Assembly (NCBI RefSeq): GCF_029227915.1 | Contig: NC_079876.1 | Span: 38,981,828 to 39,045,827 of the forward strand | Reading direction: 5' to 3' | From: Hydractinia symbiolongicarpus | Lineage: Eukaryota > Cnidaria > Hydrozoa > Anthoathecata > Hydractiniidae | Length of the DNA stretch: 64,000 nucleotides | Shown: piece by piece, positions 25,299 through 38,461 of the stretch | Position numbering within the stretch: the first letter of the stretch is position 1 | Layout of the letters: each line of letters opens with the position of its first letter | Notes under the pieces: generated by a model | What the model saw: the letters and a program-made list of their open reading frames with translations, nothing else | What the model was told of the DNA's origin: nothing | Database searches by the model: none | Translations under genes and position numbers: made by a program

Positions 25299-27999
25299 TC
25301 GGGAAATGAGTTTACTCACTGGGTACTTTCCTTGTATACTTTTGACTATACGGGCCGAGTCCGGGATTTACGGGAAATCGCGGGTTTTCGTTTGCCGGCG
25401 ATTAAACTTCTTTTATTCAGCGTCTCATCAAAAATGAAAACATTTTTAAAAACTACAAGTCTCATAGGCTTTACTGGTGAAATAATAATTTAAAAAATCG
25501 TTTGGGAAATGAGTTTACTCCCAGGGTACTTTCTTTGTATACTTTTGACTATACGGGCCGAGTCCTGGATTTACGGGAAATCGCAGGTTTTCGTTTGCCG
25601 GCGATTAAACTTCTTTTATTCAGCGTCTCATCAAAAATGAAAACATTTTTGAAAACTACAAGTCTCATGCGTTTTAGTGGTGAAAAAAAAATTTAAAAAA
25701 TCGTTCGGGAAATGAGTTTACACCCTGGGTACTCCCTTTGTATACTTTTGACTATACGGGCCGAGTCCGGGATTTACGGGAAATCGCAGGTTTTCGTTTG
25801 CCGGCGATTAAACTTCTTTTATTCAGCGTCTCATCAAAAATAAAAACATTTTTGAAAACTACAAGTCTCATGCGTTTTAGTGGTGAAAAAATAATTTAAA
25901 AATTCGTTAGGGAAAGGAGTTTACTCCCTGGGTACTTTCTTTGTATACTTTTGACTATACGGGCCGAGTCCGGGATTTACGGGAAATCGCGGGTTTTCGT
26001 TTGACGGCAATTAAACTTCTTTTATTCAGCGTCTCATCAAAAATGAAAACATTTTTACAAACTACAAGTCTCATGGGCTTTAGTGGTAAAATAATAATTT
26101 AAAAAATCGTTCGGGAAATGAGTTTACACCCTGGGTACTTTCTTTGTATACTTTTGACTATACGGGCCGAGTCCGGGATTTACGGAAAATCACAGGTTTT
26201 CGTTTGCCGGCGATTAAACTTCTTTTATTCAGCGTCTCATCAAAAATGAAAACATTTTTGAAAACTACAAGTCTCATGCGTTTTAGTGGTGAAAAAATAA
26301 TTTAAAAATTCGTTAGGGAAATGAGTTTACTCACTGGGTACTTTCCTTGTATACTTTTGACTATACGGGCCGAGATCGGGATTTACGAGAAATCGCGGAT
26401 TTTCGTTTGCCGGCGATTAAACTTCTTTTATTCAGCGTCTCATCAAAAATGAAAACATTTTTAAAAACTACAAGTCTCATGCGTTGTAGTGGTGAAAAAA
26501 TAATTTTAAAAATCGTTCGAGAAATGAGTTTACACCCTGGGTTCTATCTTTGTATACTTTTGACTATTCGGGCCGAGTCCGGGATTTACGGGAAATCGCA
26601 GGCTTTCGTTTGCGGCGATTAAACTTCTTTTATTCAGCGTCTCATCGAAAATGAAAACATCTTTGAAAACTACAAGTCTCATCCGTTTCAGTGGTGAAAA
26701 AATAATTTAAAAAATCGTTTGGGAAATGAGTTTACTCCCTGGGTACTTTCTTTGTATACTTTTGACTATACGGGCCGATTCCGGGATTTACGGGAAATCG
26801 CAAGTTTTCGTTTGCCGGCGATTAAACTTCTTTTATTCAGCGTCTCATCAAAAATAAAAACATTTTTGAAAACTACAAGTCTCATGCGTTTTAGTGGTGA
26901 AAAAATAATTTAAAAATTCGTTAGGGAAAGGAGTTTACTCCCTGGGTACTTTCTTTGTATACTTTTGACTATACGGGCCGAGTCCGGGATTTACGGGAAA
27001 TCGCGGGTTTTCGTTTGACGGCAATTAAACTTCTTTTATTCAGCGTCTCATCAAAAATGAAAACATTTTTACAAACTACAAGTCTCATGGGCTTTAGTGG
27101 TAAAATAATAATTTAAAAAATCGTTCGGGAAATGAGTTTACACCCTGGGTACTTTCTTTGTATACTTTTGACTATACGGGCCGAGTCCGGGATTTACGGG
27201 AAATCACAGGTTTTCGTTTGCCGGCGATTAAACTTCTTTTATTCAGCGTCTCATCAAAAATGAAAATATTTTTAAATACTACAAGTGTCATGGGCTTTAG
27301 TGGTGAAATAACAATTTAAAAAATCGTTCGGGAAATGAGTTTACACCCTGGGTACTTTCTTTGTATACTTTTCACTATACGGGCCGAGTCCGGGATTTAC
27401 GGGAAATCGCAGGTTTTCGTTTGCCGGCGATTAAACTTCTTTTATTCAGCGTCTCATCAAAAAGGAAAACATTTTTAAAAACTACAAGTCTCATGCGTTT
27501 TAGTGGTGAAAAAATAATTTAAAAAATCGTTTTGGAAATGAGTTTACTCACAGGGTACTTTCTTTGTATACATTGGACTATACGGGCCTAGCCCGGGATT
27601 TACGGGAAATCGCGTGTTTTCGTTTGCCGGCGATTAAACCACTTTCATTAAGCGTCTCATCAAAAATGAAAACATTTCTGAAAACTACAAGTCTCATGCG
27701 TTTTAGTGGTGAAAAAATAATTTAAAAATTCGTTCGGGAAATGAGTTTACTCACTGGGTACTTTCCTTGTATACTTTTGACTATACGGGCCGAGTCCGGG
27801 ATTTACGGGAAATCGCGGGTTTTCGTTTGCCGGCGATTAAACTTCTTTTATTCAGCGTCTCATCAAAAATGAAAACATTTTTAAAAACTACAAGTCTCAT
27901 GGGCTTTACTGGTGAAATAATAATTTAAAAAATCGTTCGGGAAATGAGTTTACTCACTGGGTACTTTCCTTAAATACTTTTGACTATACGGGACGAGAC

Positions 28000-30900
28000 C
28001 GGGATTTACGGGAAAATGCGGGTTTTCGTTTGCCGGCAATTAAACTTCTTTTATTCAGCGTCTCATCAAAAATGAAAACATTTTTAAAAACTACAAGTCT
28101 CATGGGCTTTTGTGGTGAAATAATAATTTAAAAAATCGTGTGGGAAATGAGTTTACTCCCTGGGTACTTTCTTTGTATACTTTTGACTTTACGGGCCGAG
28201 TTCGGGATTTACGGTTAATCGGAGGTTTTCGTTTGCCGGCGATTAAACTTCTTTTATTCAGCGTCTCATCAAAAATGAAAACATTTTTGAAAACTACAAG
28301 TCTCATGCGTTTTAGTGGTGAAAAAATAATTTAAAAATTAGTTAGGGAAATGAGTTTACTCCCTGGGTACTTTCTTTGTATACTTTTGACTATACGGGCC
28401 GAGTGCGGGATTTACGGGAAATCGGAGGTTTTCGTTTGCCGGCGATTAAACTTCTTTTATTCAGCGTCTCATCAAAAATGAAAACATTTTTGAAAACTAC
28501 ACGTCTCATGCGTTTTAGTGGTGAAAAAATAATTTAAAAAATCGCTCGGGAAATGAGTTTACACCCTGGGTACTTTCTTTGTATACTTTTGACTATACGG
28601 GCCGAGTCCGGGATTTACGGGAAATCGCAGGTTTTCGTTTGCCGGTGATTAAACTTCTTTTATTCAGCGTCTCATCAAAAATGAAAACATTTTTGAAAAC
28701 TACAAGTCTCATGCGTTGTAGTGTTGAAAAAATAATTTAAAAAATCGTTCGGGAAATGAGTTTACACCCTGGGTACTTTCTTTGTATACTTTTGACTATA
28801 CGGGCCGAGATCGGGATTTACGGGAAATCGCGGATTTTCGTTTGCCGGCGATTAAACTTCTTTTATTCAGCGTCTCATCAAAAATGAAAACATTTTTAAA
28901 AACTACAAGTCTCATGCGTTGTAGTGGTGAAAAAATAATTTAAAAAATCGTTCGAGAAATGAGTTTACACCCTGGGTTCTATCTTTGTATACTTTTGACT
29001 ATACGGGCCGAGTCCGGGATTTACGGGAAATCGCAGGTTTTCCTTTGCGGCGATTAAACTTCTTTTATTCAGCGTCTCATCAAAAATGAAAACATCTTTG
29101 AAAACTACAAGTCTCATCCGTTTTAGTGGTGAAAAAATAATTTAAAAAATCGTTCGGGAAATGAGTTTACACCCTGGGTACTTTCTTTGTATACTTTTCA
29201 CTATACGGGCCGAGTCCGGGATTTACGGGAAATCGCAGGTTTTCGTTTGCCGGCGATTAAACTTCTTTTATTCAGCGTCTCAGCAAAAATGAAAACATTT
29301 TTAAAAACTACAAATCTCATGCGTTTTAGTGGTGAAAAAATAATTTAAAAAATCGTTCGGGAAATGAGTTTACTCCCTGGGTACTTTCTTTGTATACTTT
29401 TGACTATGCGGGCCGAGTCCGGGGTTTACGGGAAATGGCGGGTTTTCGTTTGCCGGCGATTAAACTTCTTTTATTTAGCGTCTCACCAAAAATGAATACA
29501 TTTTTGAAAACTACAAGTCTCAAGCGTTTTAGTGGTGAAAAGATAATTTAAAAAATCGTTTTGGAAATGAGTTTACTCACAGGGTACTTTCTTTGTATAC
29601 ATTGGACTATACGGGCCAAGCCCTGGATTTACGGGAAATCGCGTGTTTTCGTTTGCCGGCGATTAAACCACTTTCATTAAGGGTCTCATCAAAAATGAAA
29701 ACATTTCTGAAAACTACAAGTCTCATGCGTTTTAGTGGTGAAAAAATAATTAAAAAATTCGTTCGGGAAATGAGTTTACTCACTGGGTACTTTCCTTGTA
29801 TACTTTTGACTATACGGGCCGAGTCCGGGATTTACGGGAAATCGCGGGTTTTCGTTTGCCGGCGATTAAACTTCTTTTATTCAGCGTCTTATCAAAAATA
29901 AAAACATTTTTAAAAACTACAAGTCTCATGGGCTTTACTGGTGAAATAATAATTTAAAAAATCGTTTGGGAAATGAGTTTACTCCCTGGGTACTTTCTTT
30001 GTATACTTTTGACTATACGGGCCGAGTCCTGGATTTACGGGAAATCGCAGGTTTTCGTTTGCCGGCGATTAAACTTCTTTTATTCAGCGTCTCATCAAAA
30101 ATAAAAACATTTTTGAAAACTACAAGTCTCATGTGTTTTAGTGGTGAAAAAATAATTTAAAAAATCGTTCGGGAAATGAGTTTACTCACTGGGTACTTTC
30201 CTTGTATACTTTTGACTATACGGGACGAGACCGGGATTTACGGGAAATTGCGGGTTTTCGTTTTCCGGCGATTAAACTTCTTTTATTCAGCGTCTCATCA
30301 AAAATGAAAACATTTTTGAAAACTACAAGTCTCATGCGTTTTAGTGGTGAAAAAATAATTTAAAAATTCGTTAGGGAAATGAGTTTACTCCCTGGGTACT
30401 TTCTTTGTATACTTTTGACTATACGGGCCGAGTGCGGGATTTACGGGAAATCGGAGGTTTTTGTTTGCCGGCGATTAAACTTCTTTTATTCATCGTCTCA
30501 TCAAAAATGAAAACATTTTTGAAAACTACACGTCTCATGCGTTTTAGTGGTGAAAAAATAATTTAAAAAATTGTTCGGGAAATGAGTTTACACCCTGGGT
30601 ACTTTCTTTGTATACTTTTGACTATAGGGGCCGAGTCCGGGATTTACGGGAAATCGCAGGTTTTTGTTTGCCGGCGGTTAAACTTCTTTTATTCAGCGTC
30701 TCATCAAAAATGAAAACATTTTTGAAAACTACATGTCTCATACGTTGTAGTGGTGAAAAAATAATTTAAATATTCGTTCCGGAAATGAGTTTACTCACTG
30801 GGTACTTTTCTTGTATACTTTTAACTATACGGGCCGAGTCCGGGATTTACGGGAAATCGCGGGTTTTCGTTTGCCGGCGATTAAACTTCTTTTATTCAGC

Positions 30901-33000
30901 GTCTCATCAAAAATGAAAACATTTTTAAGAACTACAAGTCTCATGGGCTTTAGTGGTGAAATAATAATTTAAAAAATCGTTTGGGAAATGAGTTTACTCC
31001 CTGGGTACTTTCTTTGTATACTTTTGACTATACGGGCCGAGTCCAGGATTTACGGGAAATCGCAGATTTTCGTTTGTCGGCGATTAAGCTTCTTTTATTC
31101 AGCGTCTCATCAAAAATGAAAACATTTTTAAAAACTACAAACCTCATGCGTTTTAGTGGTGAAAAAAAATTTAAAAAATCATTCGGGAAATGAGTTTACA
31201 CCCTGGGTACTCTCTTTGTATACTTTTGACTATACGGGCGGAGTCCGGGATTTACGGGAAATCGCAGGTTTTCGTTTGCCGGCGATTAAACTTCTTTTAT
31301 TAAGCGTCTCATCAAAAATGAAAACATTTTTAAAAACTACAAGTCTCATGCGTTTTAGTGGTGAAAAAAAAATTTAAAAAATCGTTCGGGAAATGAGTTT
31401 ACACCCTGGGTACTCCCTTTGTTTACTTTTGACTATACGGGCCGAGTCCGGGATTTACGGGAAATCGCAGGTTTTCGTTTGCCGGCGATTAAACCTCTTT
31501 TATTCAGCGTCTCATCAAAAATAAAAACATTTTTGAAAACTACAATTCTCGTGCGTTTTAGTGGTGAAAAAATAATTTAAAAATTCGTTAGGGAAATGAG
31601 TTTACTCACTGGGTTCTATCTTTGTATACTTTTGACTATACGGGCCGAGTCCGGGATTTACGGGAAATCGCAGGTTTTTGTTTGCCGGCGGTTAAACTTC
31701 TTTTATTCAGCGTCTCATCAAAAATGAAAACATTTTTGAAAACTACATGTCTCATACGTTGTAGTGGTGAAAAAATAATTTAAATATTCGTTCCGGAAAT
31801 GAGTTTACTCACTGGGTACTTTTCTTGTATACTTTTAACTATACGGGCCGAGTCCGGGATTTACGGGAAATCGCGGGTTTTCGTTTGCCGGCGATTAAAC
31901 TTCTTTTATTCAGCGTCTCATCAAAAATGAAAACATTTTTAAGAACTACAAGTCTCATGGGCTTTAGTGGTGAAATAATAATTTAAAAAATCGTTTGGGA
32001 AATGAGTTTACTCCCTGGGTACTTTCTTTGTATACTTTTGACTATACGGGCCGAGTCCAGGATTTACGGGAAATCGCAGATTTTCGTTTGTCGGCGATTA
32101 AGCTTCTTTTATTCAGCGTCTCATCAAAAATGAAAACATTTTTAAAAACTACAAACCTCATGCGTTTTAGTGGTGAAAAAAAATTTAAAAAATCATTCGG
32201 GAAATGAGTTTACTCACTGGGTACTTTTCTTGTATACTTTTAACTATACGGGCCGAGTCCGGGATTTACGGGAAATCGCGGGTTTTCGTTTGCCGGCGAT
32301 TAAACTTCTTTTATTCAGCGTCTCATCAAAAATGAAAACATTTTTAAGAACTACAAGTCTCATGGGCTTTAGTGGTGAAATAATAATTTAAAAAATCGTT
32401 TGGGAAATGAGTTTACTCCCTGGGTACTTTCTTTGTATACTTTTGACTATACGGGCCGAGTCCAGGATTTACGGGAAATCGCAGATTTTCGTTTGTCGGC
32501 GATTAAGCTTCTTTTATTCAGCGTCTCATCAAAAATGAAAACATTTTTAAAAACTACAAACCTCCTGCGTTTTAGTGGTGAAAAAAAATTTAAAAAATCA
32601 TTCGGGAAATGAGTTTACACCCTGGGTACTCTCTTTGTATACTTTTGACTATACGGGCGGAGTCCGGGATTTACGGGAAATCGCAGGTTTTCGTTTGCCG
32701 GCGATTAAACTTCTTTTATTCAGCGTCTCATCAAAAATGAAAACATTTTTAAAAACTACAAGTCTCATGCGTTTTAGTGGTGAAATAATAATTTAAAAAA
32801 TCGTTTGGGAAATGAGTTTACTCCCTGGGTACTTTCTTTGTATACTTTTGACTATACGGGCCGAGTACGGGATTCACGGGAAATCGCAGGTTTTCGTTTG
32901 CCGGCGATTAAACTTCTTTTATTCATCGTATCATCAAAAATGAAAACATTTTTGAAAACTACACGTCTCATGCGTTTTAGTGGTGAAAAAATAATTTAAA
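28000..33000 (+). repeat. Region related to the window start
   Basis: Rare variants of 1-3.3 kb return here: GTGTGGGAAATGAG (28,138), GGGACGAGACCGGG, GGAAATCGGAGG, TTCATCGTCTCATC with CTACACGTCTC, CATACGTTGTAG, AAGAACTACAAG (30,928), TTTGTCGGCGATTAA and AAACCTCATGCG. The order is broadly preserved, but the 28 kb region has more private mutations. It suggests an old duplication about 28-30 kb apart, or a shared ancestral higher-order unit. Confidence 0.6.
30615..32612 (+). repeat. Nested five- and two-monomer duplications
   Basis: A run from about 30,615 to 31,196 recurs at about 31,629-32,210 with an offset of 1,014 (CAGGTTTTTG at 30,657 and 31,671, with GCCGGCGGTTAAAC following both). Within it a two-monomer stretch repeats once more 405 bases on (ACTGGGTACTTTTCTTG at about 31,811 and 32,216). 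The repeated monomers carry AAGAACTACAAG, TTTGTCGGCGATTAAGC and AAACCTC. The last copy has CTCCTGCG for CTCATGCG. Confidence 0.75.
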
Positions 33001-35559
33001 AAATAATTCGGGAAATGAGTTTACACCCTGGGTACTTTCTTTGTATACATTTGACTATACGGGCCGAGTCCGGGATTTACGGGAAATCGCAGGTTTTCGT
33101 TTGCCGGCGATTAAACTTCTTTTATTCAGCGTCTCATCAAAAAAGAAAACATTTTTAAAAACTACAAGTCTCATGGGCTTTAGTGGTGAAAGAATAATTT
33201 AAAAAATCGTTCGGGAAATGAGTTTACACCCTGGGTCCCTTTTTGTATACTTTTGACTATACGGGCCGAGTCCGGGATTTACAGGAAATCGCAGGTTTTC
33301 GTTTGCCAGCGATTAAACTTCTTTTATTCAGCGTCTCATCAAAAATGAAAACAGTTTTGAAAACTACAAGTCTCATGCGTTTTAGTGGTGAAAAAATAAT
33401 TTAAAAATTCGTTAGGGAAATGAGTTTACTCACTGGGTACTTTCCTTGTATACGTTTGACTATACGGGCCGAGACCGGGATTTACGGGAAATTACGGGTT
33501 TTCGTTTACCGGCGATGAAACTTCTTTTATTCAGCGTCTCAACAAAAATGAAAACATTTTTAAAAACTACAAGTCTCATGGGCTTTAGTTTTGAAATAAT
33601 AATTTAAAAAATCGTTTGGGAAATGAGTTTACTCCATGGGTACTTTCTTTGTATACTTTTGACTATACGGGCCGAGCACGGGATTTACGGGAAATCGCAG
33701 GTTTTCGTTTGCCGGCGATTAAACTTCTTTTATTCAGCGTCTCATCAATAATGAAAACATTTTTGAAAACTACAAGTCTCATGCGTTTTAGTGGTGAAAA
33801 AATAATTTAAAAAATCGTTGGGGAAATGAGTTTACACCCTGGGTACTTTCTTTGTATACTTTTGACTATATGGGCCGAGTCCTGGATTTACGGGAAATCG
33901 CAGGTTTTCGTTTGCCAGCGATTAAACTTCGTTTATTCATCGTCTCATCAAAGATGAAAACATTTTTAAAATCTACAAGTCTCATGCGTTTTAGTGGTGA
34001 AAAAATAATTTAAAAAATCGTTCGGGAAATGAGTTTACACCCTGGGTACTTTCTTTGTATACTTTTGACTATACGGGCCGAGTCCGGGATTTACGGGAAA
34101 CCGCAGATTTTCGTTTGCCGGCGATTAAACTTCTTTTATTCAGCGTCTCATCAAAAATGAAAACATTTTTGAAAACTACAAGTATCATACGTTTTAGTGG
34201 TGAAAAAATAATTTAAAAATTCGTTCGGGAAATGAGTTTACTTACTGGGTACTTTCCTTGCACACTTTTAACTATACGGGCCGTGTCCGAGATTTACGGG
34301 AAATCGCGGGTGTTCGTTTGCCGGCGATTAAATTTCTTTTATTCAGCGTCTCATCAAAAATGAAAACATTTTTAAGAACTACAAGTCTCATGGGCTTTAC
34401 TGGTGAAATAATAATTTAAAAAATCGTTTGGGAAATGAGTTTACTCCCTGGGTACTTTCTTTGTATACTTTTGACTATACGGGCCGAGTCCAGAATTTAC
34501 GGGAAATCGCAGGTTTTCGTTTGCCGGCGATTAAACTTCTTTTATTTAGCGTCTCATCAAAAATGAAAACATTTTTAAAAACTACAAGTCTCATGCGTTT
34601 TAGTGGTGAAAAAGTAATTTAAAAAATCGTTCGTGAAATGAGTTTACTCCCTGGGTACTTTCTTTGTATACTTTTGACTATACGGGCCAAGCCCGGGATT
34701 TACGGGAAATCGCAGGTTTTCGTTTGCCGGCGATTAAACTTCTTTTATTCAGCGTCTCATCAAAAATGAAAACATTTTTTAAAACTACAAGTCTCATGCG
34801 TTTTAGTGTTGAAAAAGTAATTTGAAAAATCGTTCGGGAAATGAGTTTAATCCCTGCGTACTTTCTTTGTATACTTTTGACTATACGGGCCAAGCCCGGG
34901 ATTTACGGGAAATCGCAGGTTTTGGTTTGCCGGCAATTAAACTGTTTTTATTCATTGTCTCATCAAAAATGAAAACATTCTTGAAAACTACAAGTCTCAT
35001 GCGTTTTAGTGGTGAAATAATAATTTAAAAAATCGTTTGGGAAATGAGTTTACTCCCTGGGTACTTTCTTTTTATACTTTGGACTATACGGGCCGAGTCC
35101 GGGATTTACGGGAAATCGCAGGTTTTGGTTTGCCGGCGTTTAAACTGCTTTTATTCAGCGTCTCATCAAAAATGAAAACATTTTTAAAAACTACAAGTCT
35201 CATGCGTTTTAGTGTTGAAAAAGTAATTTAAAAAATCTTTCGGGAAATGAGTTTAATCCCTGGGTACTTTCTTTGTATACTTTTGACTATACGGGCCAAG
35301 CCCGGGATTTACAGGAAATCGCAGGTTTTGGTTTGCCGGCGATTAAACTGCTTTTATTCAGTGTCTCATCAAAAATGAAAACATTCTTGAAAACTACAAG
35401 TCTCATGCGTTTTAGTGGTGAAATAATAATTTAAAAAATCGTTTGGGAAATGAGTTTACTCCCTGGGTACTTTCTTTGTATACTTTTAACTATACGGGGC
35501 GAGTCCAGGATTTACGGGAAATCGCAGGTTTTCGTTTGCCGGCGATTAAACTTCTTTTA

Positions 35560-37830
35560 TTCAGCGTCTCATCAAAAATGAAAACATTTTTAAAAACTAC
35601 AAGTCTCATGCGTTTTAGTGGTGAAAAAGTAATTTAAAAAATCGTTCGGGAAATGAGTTTACTCCCTGGGTACTTTCTTTTTATACTTTTGACTATACGG
35701 GCCGAGTCCGGGATTTACGGGAAATCGCAGGTTTTGGTTTGCCGGCGATTAAGCTGCTTTTATTCAGCGTCGCATCAAAAATGAAAACATTCTTGAAAAC
35801 TACAAGTCTCATGCGTTTTAGTGGTGAAATAATAATTTAAAAAATCGTTTGGGAAATGAGTTTACTCCCTGGGTACTTTCTTTGTATACTTTTGACTATG
35901 CAGGCCGAGTCCAGGATTTACGGGAAATCGCAGGTTTTCGTTTGCCGGCGATTAAACTTCTTTTATTCAGCGTCTCATCAAAAATGAAAACATTTTTAAA
36001 AACTACAAGTCTTATGCGTGTTAGTGGTGAAAAAATAATTTAAAAAATCGTTCTGGAAGTGAGTTTACTCCCTGGGTACTTTCTTTGTATACTTTTGACT
36101 ATACGGGCCGAGTCCGGGATTTAGGGAAATTGCAGGTTTTCGTTTGCCGGCGATTAAACTGCTTTTATTCAGCGTCTCATCAAAAATAAAAACATTTTTG
36201 AAAACTACAAGTCTCATGCGTTTTAGTGGTGGAAAAATAATTTAAAAAATCGTTCGGGAAATGAGTTTACTCCCTGGGTACTTTCTTTGTATATTTTTGA
36301 CAATACGGGCCGAGTCCGGGATTTACGGGAAATCGCAGGTTTTCGTTTGCCGGCGATTAAACTTCTTTTATTCAGCGTCTCATCAAAAATGAAAACATTT
36401 TTAAAAACTACAAGTCTTATGCGTTTTAGTGTTGAAAAAGTAATTTAAAAAATCTTTCGGGAAATGAGTTTAATCCCTGGGTACTTTCTTTGTATACTTT
36501 TGACTATACGGGCCAAGCCCGGGATTTACAGGAAATCGCAGGTTTTGGTTTGCCGGCGATTAAACTGCTTTTATTCAGTGTCTCATCAAAAATGAAAACA
36601 TTCTTGAAAACTACAAGTCTCATGCGTTTTAGTGTTGAAAAAGTAATTTAAAAAATCTTTCGGGAAATGAGTTTACTCCTTGGGTACTTTCTTTGTATAT
36701 TTTTGACAATACGGGCCGAGTCCGGGATTTACGGGAAATCGCAGGTTTTCGTTTGCCGGCGATTAAACTTCTTTTATTCAGCGTCTCATCAAAAATGAAA
36801 ACATTTTTAAAAACTACAAGTCTTATGCGTTTTAGTGTTGAAAAAGTAATTTAAAAAATCGTTCGGGAAATGAGTTTACTCCCTGGGTACTTTCTTTGTA
36901 TATTTTTGACAATACGGGCCGAGTCCGGGATTTACGGGAAATCGCAGGTTTTCGTTTGCCGGCGATTAAACTTCTTTTATTCAGCGTCTCATCAAAAATG
37001 AAAACATTTTTAAAAACTACAAGTCTCATGCGTTTTAGTGGTGAAAAAGTAATTTAAAAAATCGTTCGGGAAATGAGTTTACTCCCTGGGTACTTTCTTT
37101 TTATACTTTTGACTATACGGGCCGAGTCCGGGTTTTACGGGAAATCGCAGGTTTTGGTTTGCCGGCGATTAAGCTGCTTTTATTCAGCGTCGCATCAAAA
37201 ATGAAAACATTCTTGAAAACTACAAGTCTCATGCGTTTTAGTGGTGAAATAATAATTTAAAAAATCGTTTGGGAAATGAGTTTACTCCCTGGGTACTTTC
37301 TTTGTATACTTTTGACTATGCAGGCCGAGTCCAGGATTTACGGGAAATCGCAGGTTTTCGTTTGCCGGCGATTAAACTTCTTTTATTCAGCGTCTCATCA
37401 AAAATGAAAACATTTTTAAAAACTACAAGTCTTATGCGTGTTAGTGGTGAAAAAATAATTTAAAAAATCGTTCTGGAAGTGAGTTTACTCCCTGGGTACT
37501 TTCTTTGTATACTTTTGACTATACGGGCCGAGTCCGGGATTTAGGGAAATTGCAGGTTTTCGTTTGCCGGCGATTAAACTGCTTTTATTCAGCGTCTCAT
37601 CAAAAATAAAAACATTTTTGAAAACTACAAGTCTCATGCGTTTTAGTGGTGGAAAAATAATTTAAAAAATCGTTCGGGAAATGAGTTTACTCCCTGGGTA
37701 CTTTCTTTGTATATTTTTGACAATACGGGCCGAGTCCGGGATTTACGGGAAATCGCAGGTTTTCGTTTGCCGGCGATTAAACTTCTTTTATTCAGCGTCT
37801 CATCAAAAATGAAAACATTTTTAAAAACTA
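35560..37830 (+). repeat. Repeated run with a seven-monomer offset (1,420 bp)
   Basis: About 35,560-36,410 matches about 36,980-37,830. Markers are CGCATCAAAAATG (35,771 and 37,191), ACTATGCAGGCCGAG, GCGTGTTAGTGG, TTCTGGAAGTGAG, GGGATTTAGGGAAATTGC and GTGGTGGAAAAATAA. A further two-monomer repeat follows (GCGTGTTAG again near 37,840). These variants reappear inverted at 46.4-46.65 kb, next to the strand switch. Confidence 0.75.
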
Positions 37831-38461
37831 CAAGTCTTATGCGTGTTAGTGGTGAAAAAATAATTTAAAAAATCGTTCTGGAAGTGAGTTTACTCCCTGG
37901 GTACTTTCTTTGTATACTTTTGACTATACGGGCCGAGTCCGGGATTTAGGGAAATTGCAGGTTTTCGTTTGCCGGCGATTAAACTGCTTTTATTCAGCGT
38001 CTCATCAAAAATGAAAACATTTTTGAAAACTACAAGTCTCATGCGTTTTAGTGGTGGAAAAATAATTTAAAAAATCGTTCGGGAAATGAGTTTACTCCCT
38101 GGGTACTTTCTTTGTATATTTTTGACTATACGGGCCGAGTCCGGGATTTACGGGAAATTGCAGGTTTTCGTTTGCCGGCGATTAAACTGCTTTTATTCAG
38201 CGTCTCATCAAAAATAAAAACATTTTTGAAAACTACAAGTCTCATGCGTTTTAGTGGTGGAAAAATAATTTAAAAAATCGTTCGGGATATGAGTTTACTC
38301 ACAGGGTACTTTCTTTGTATACATTCGACTATACGGGCCAAGCCCGGGATTTACGGGAAATCGCGGGTTTTTGTTTGCCGGCGATTAAACCTCTTTCATT
38401 AAGCGTCTCATGAAAAATGAAAACATTTTTGAAAAGTACAAGTCTCATGGGCTTTAGTGGT

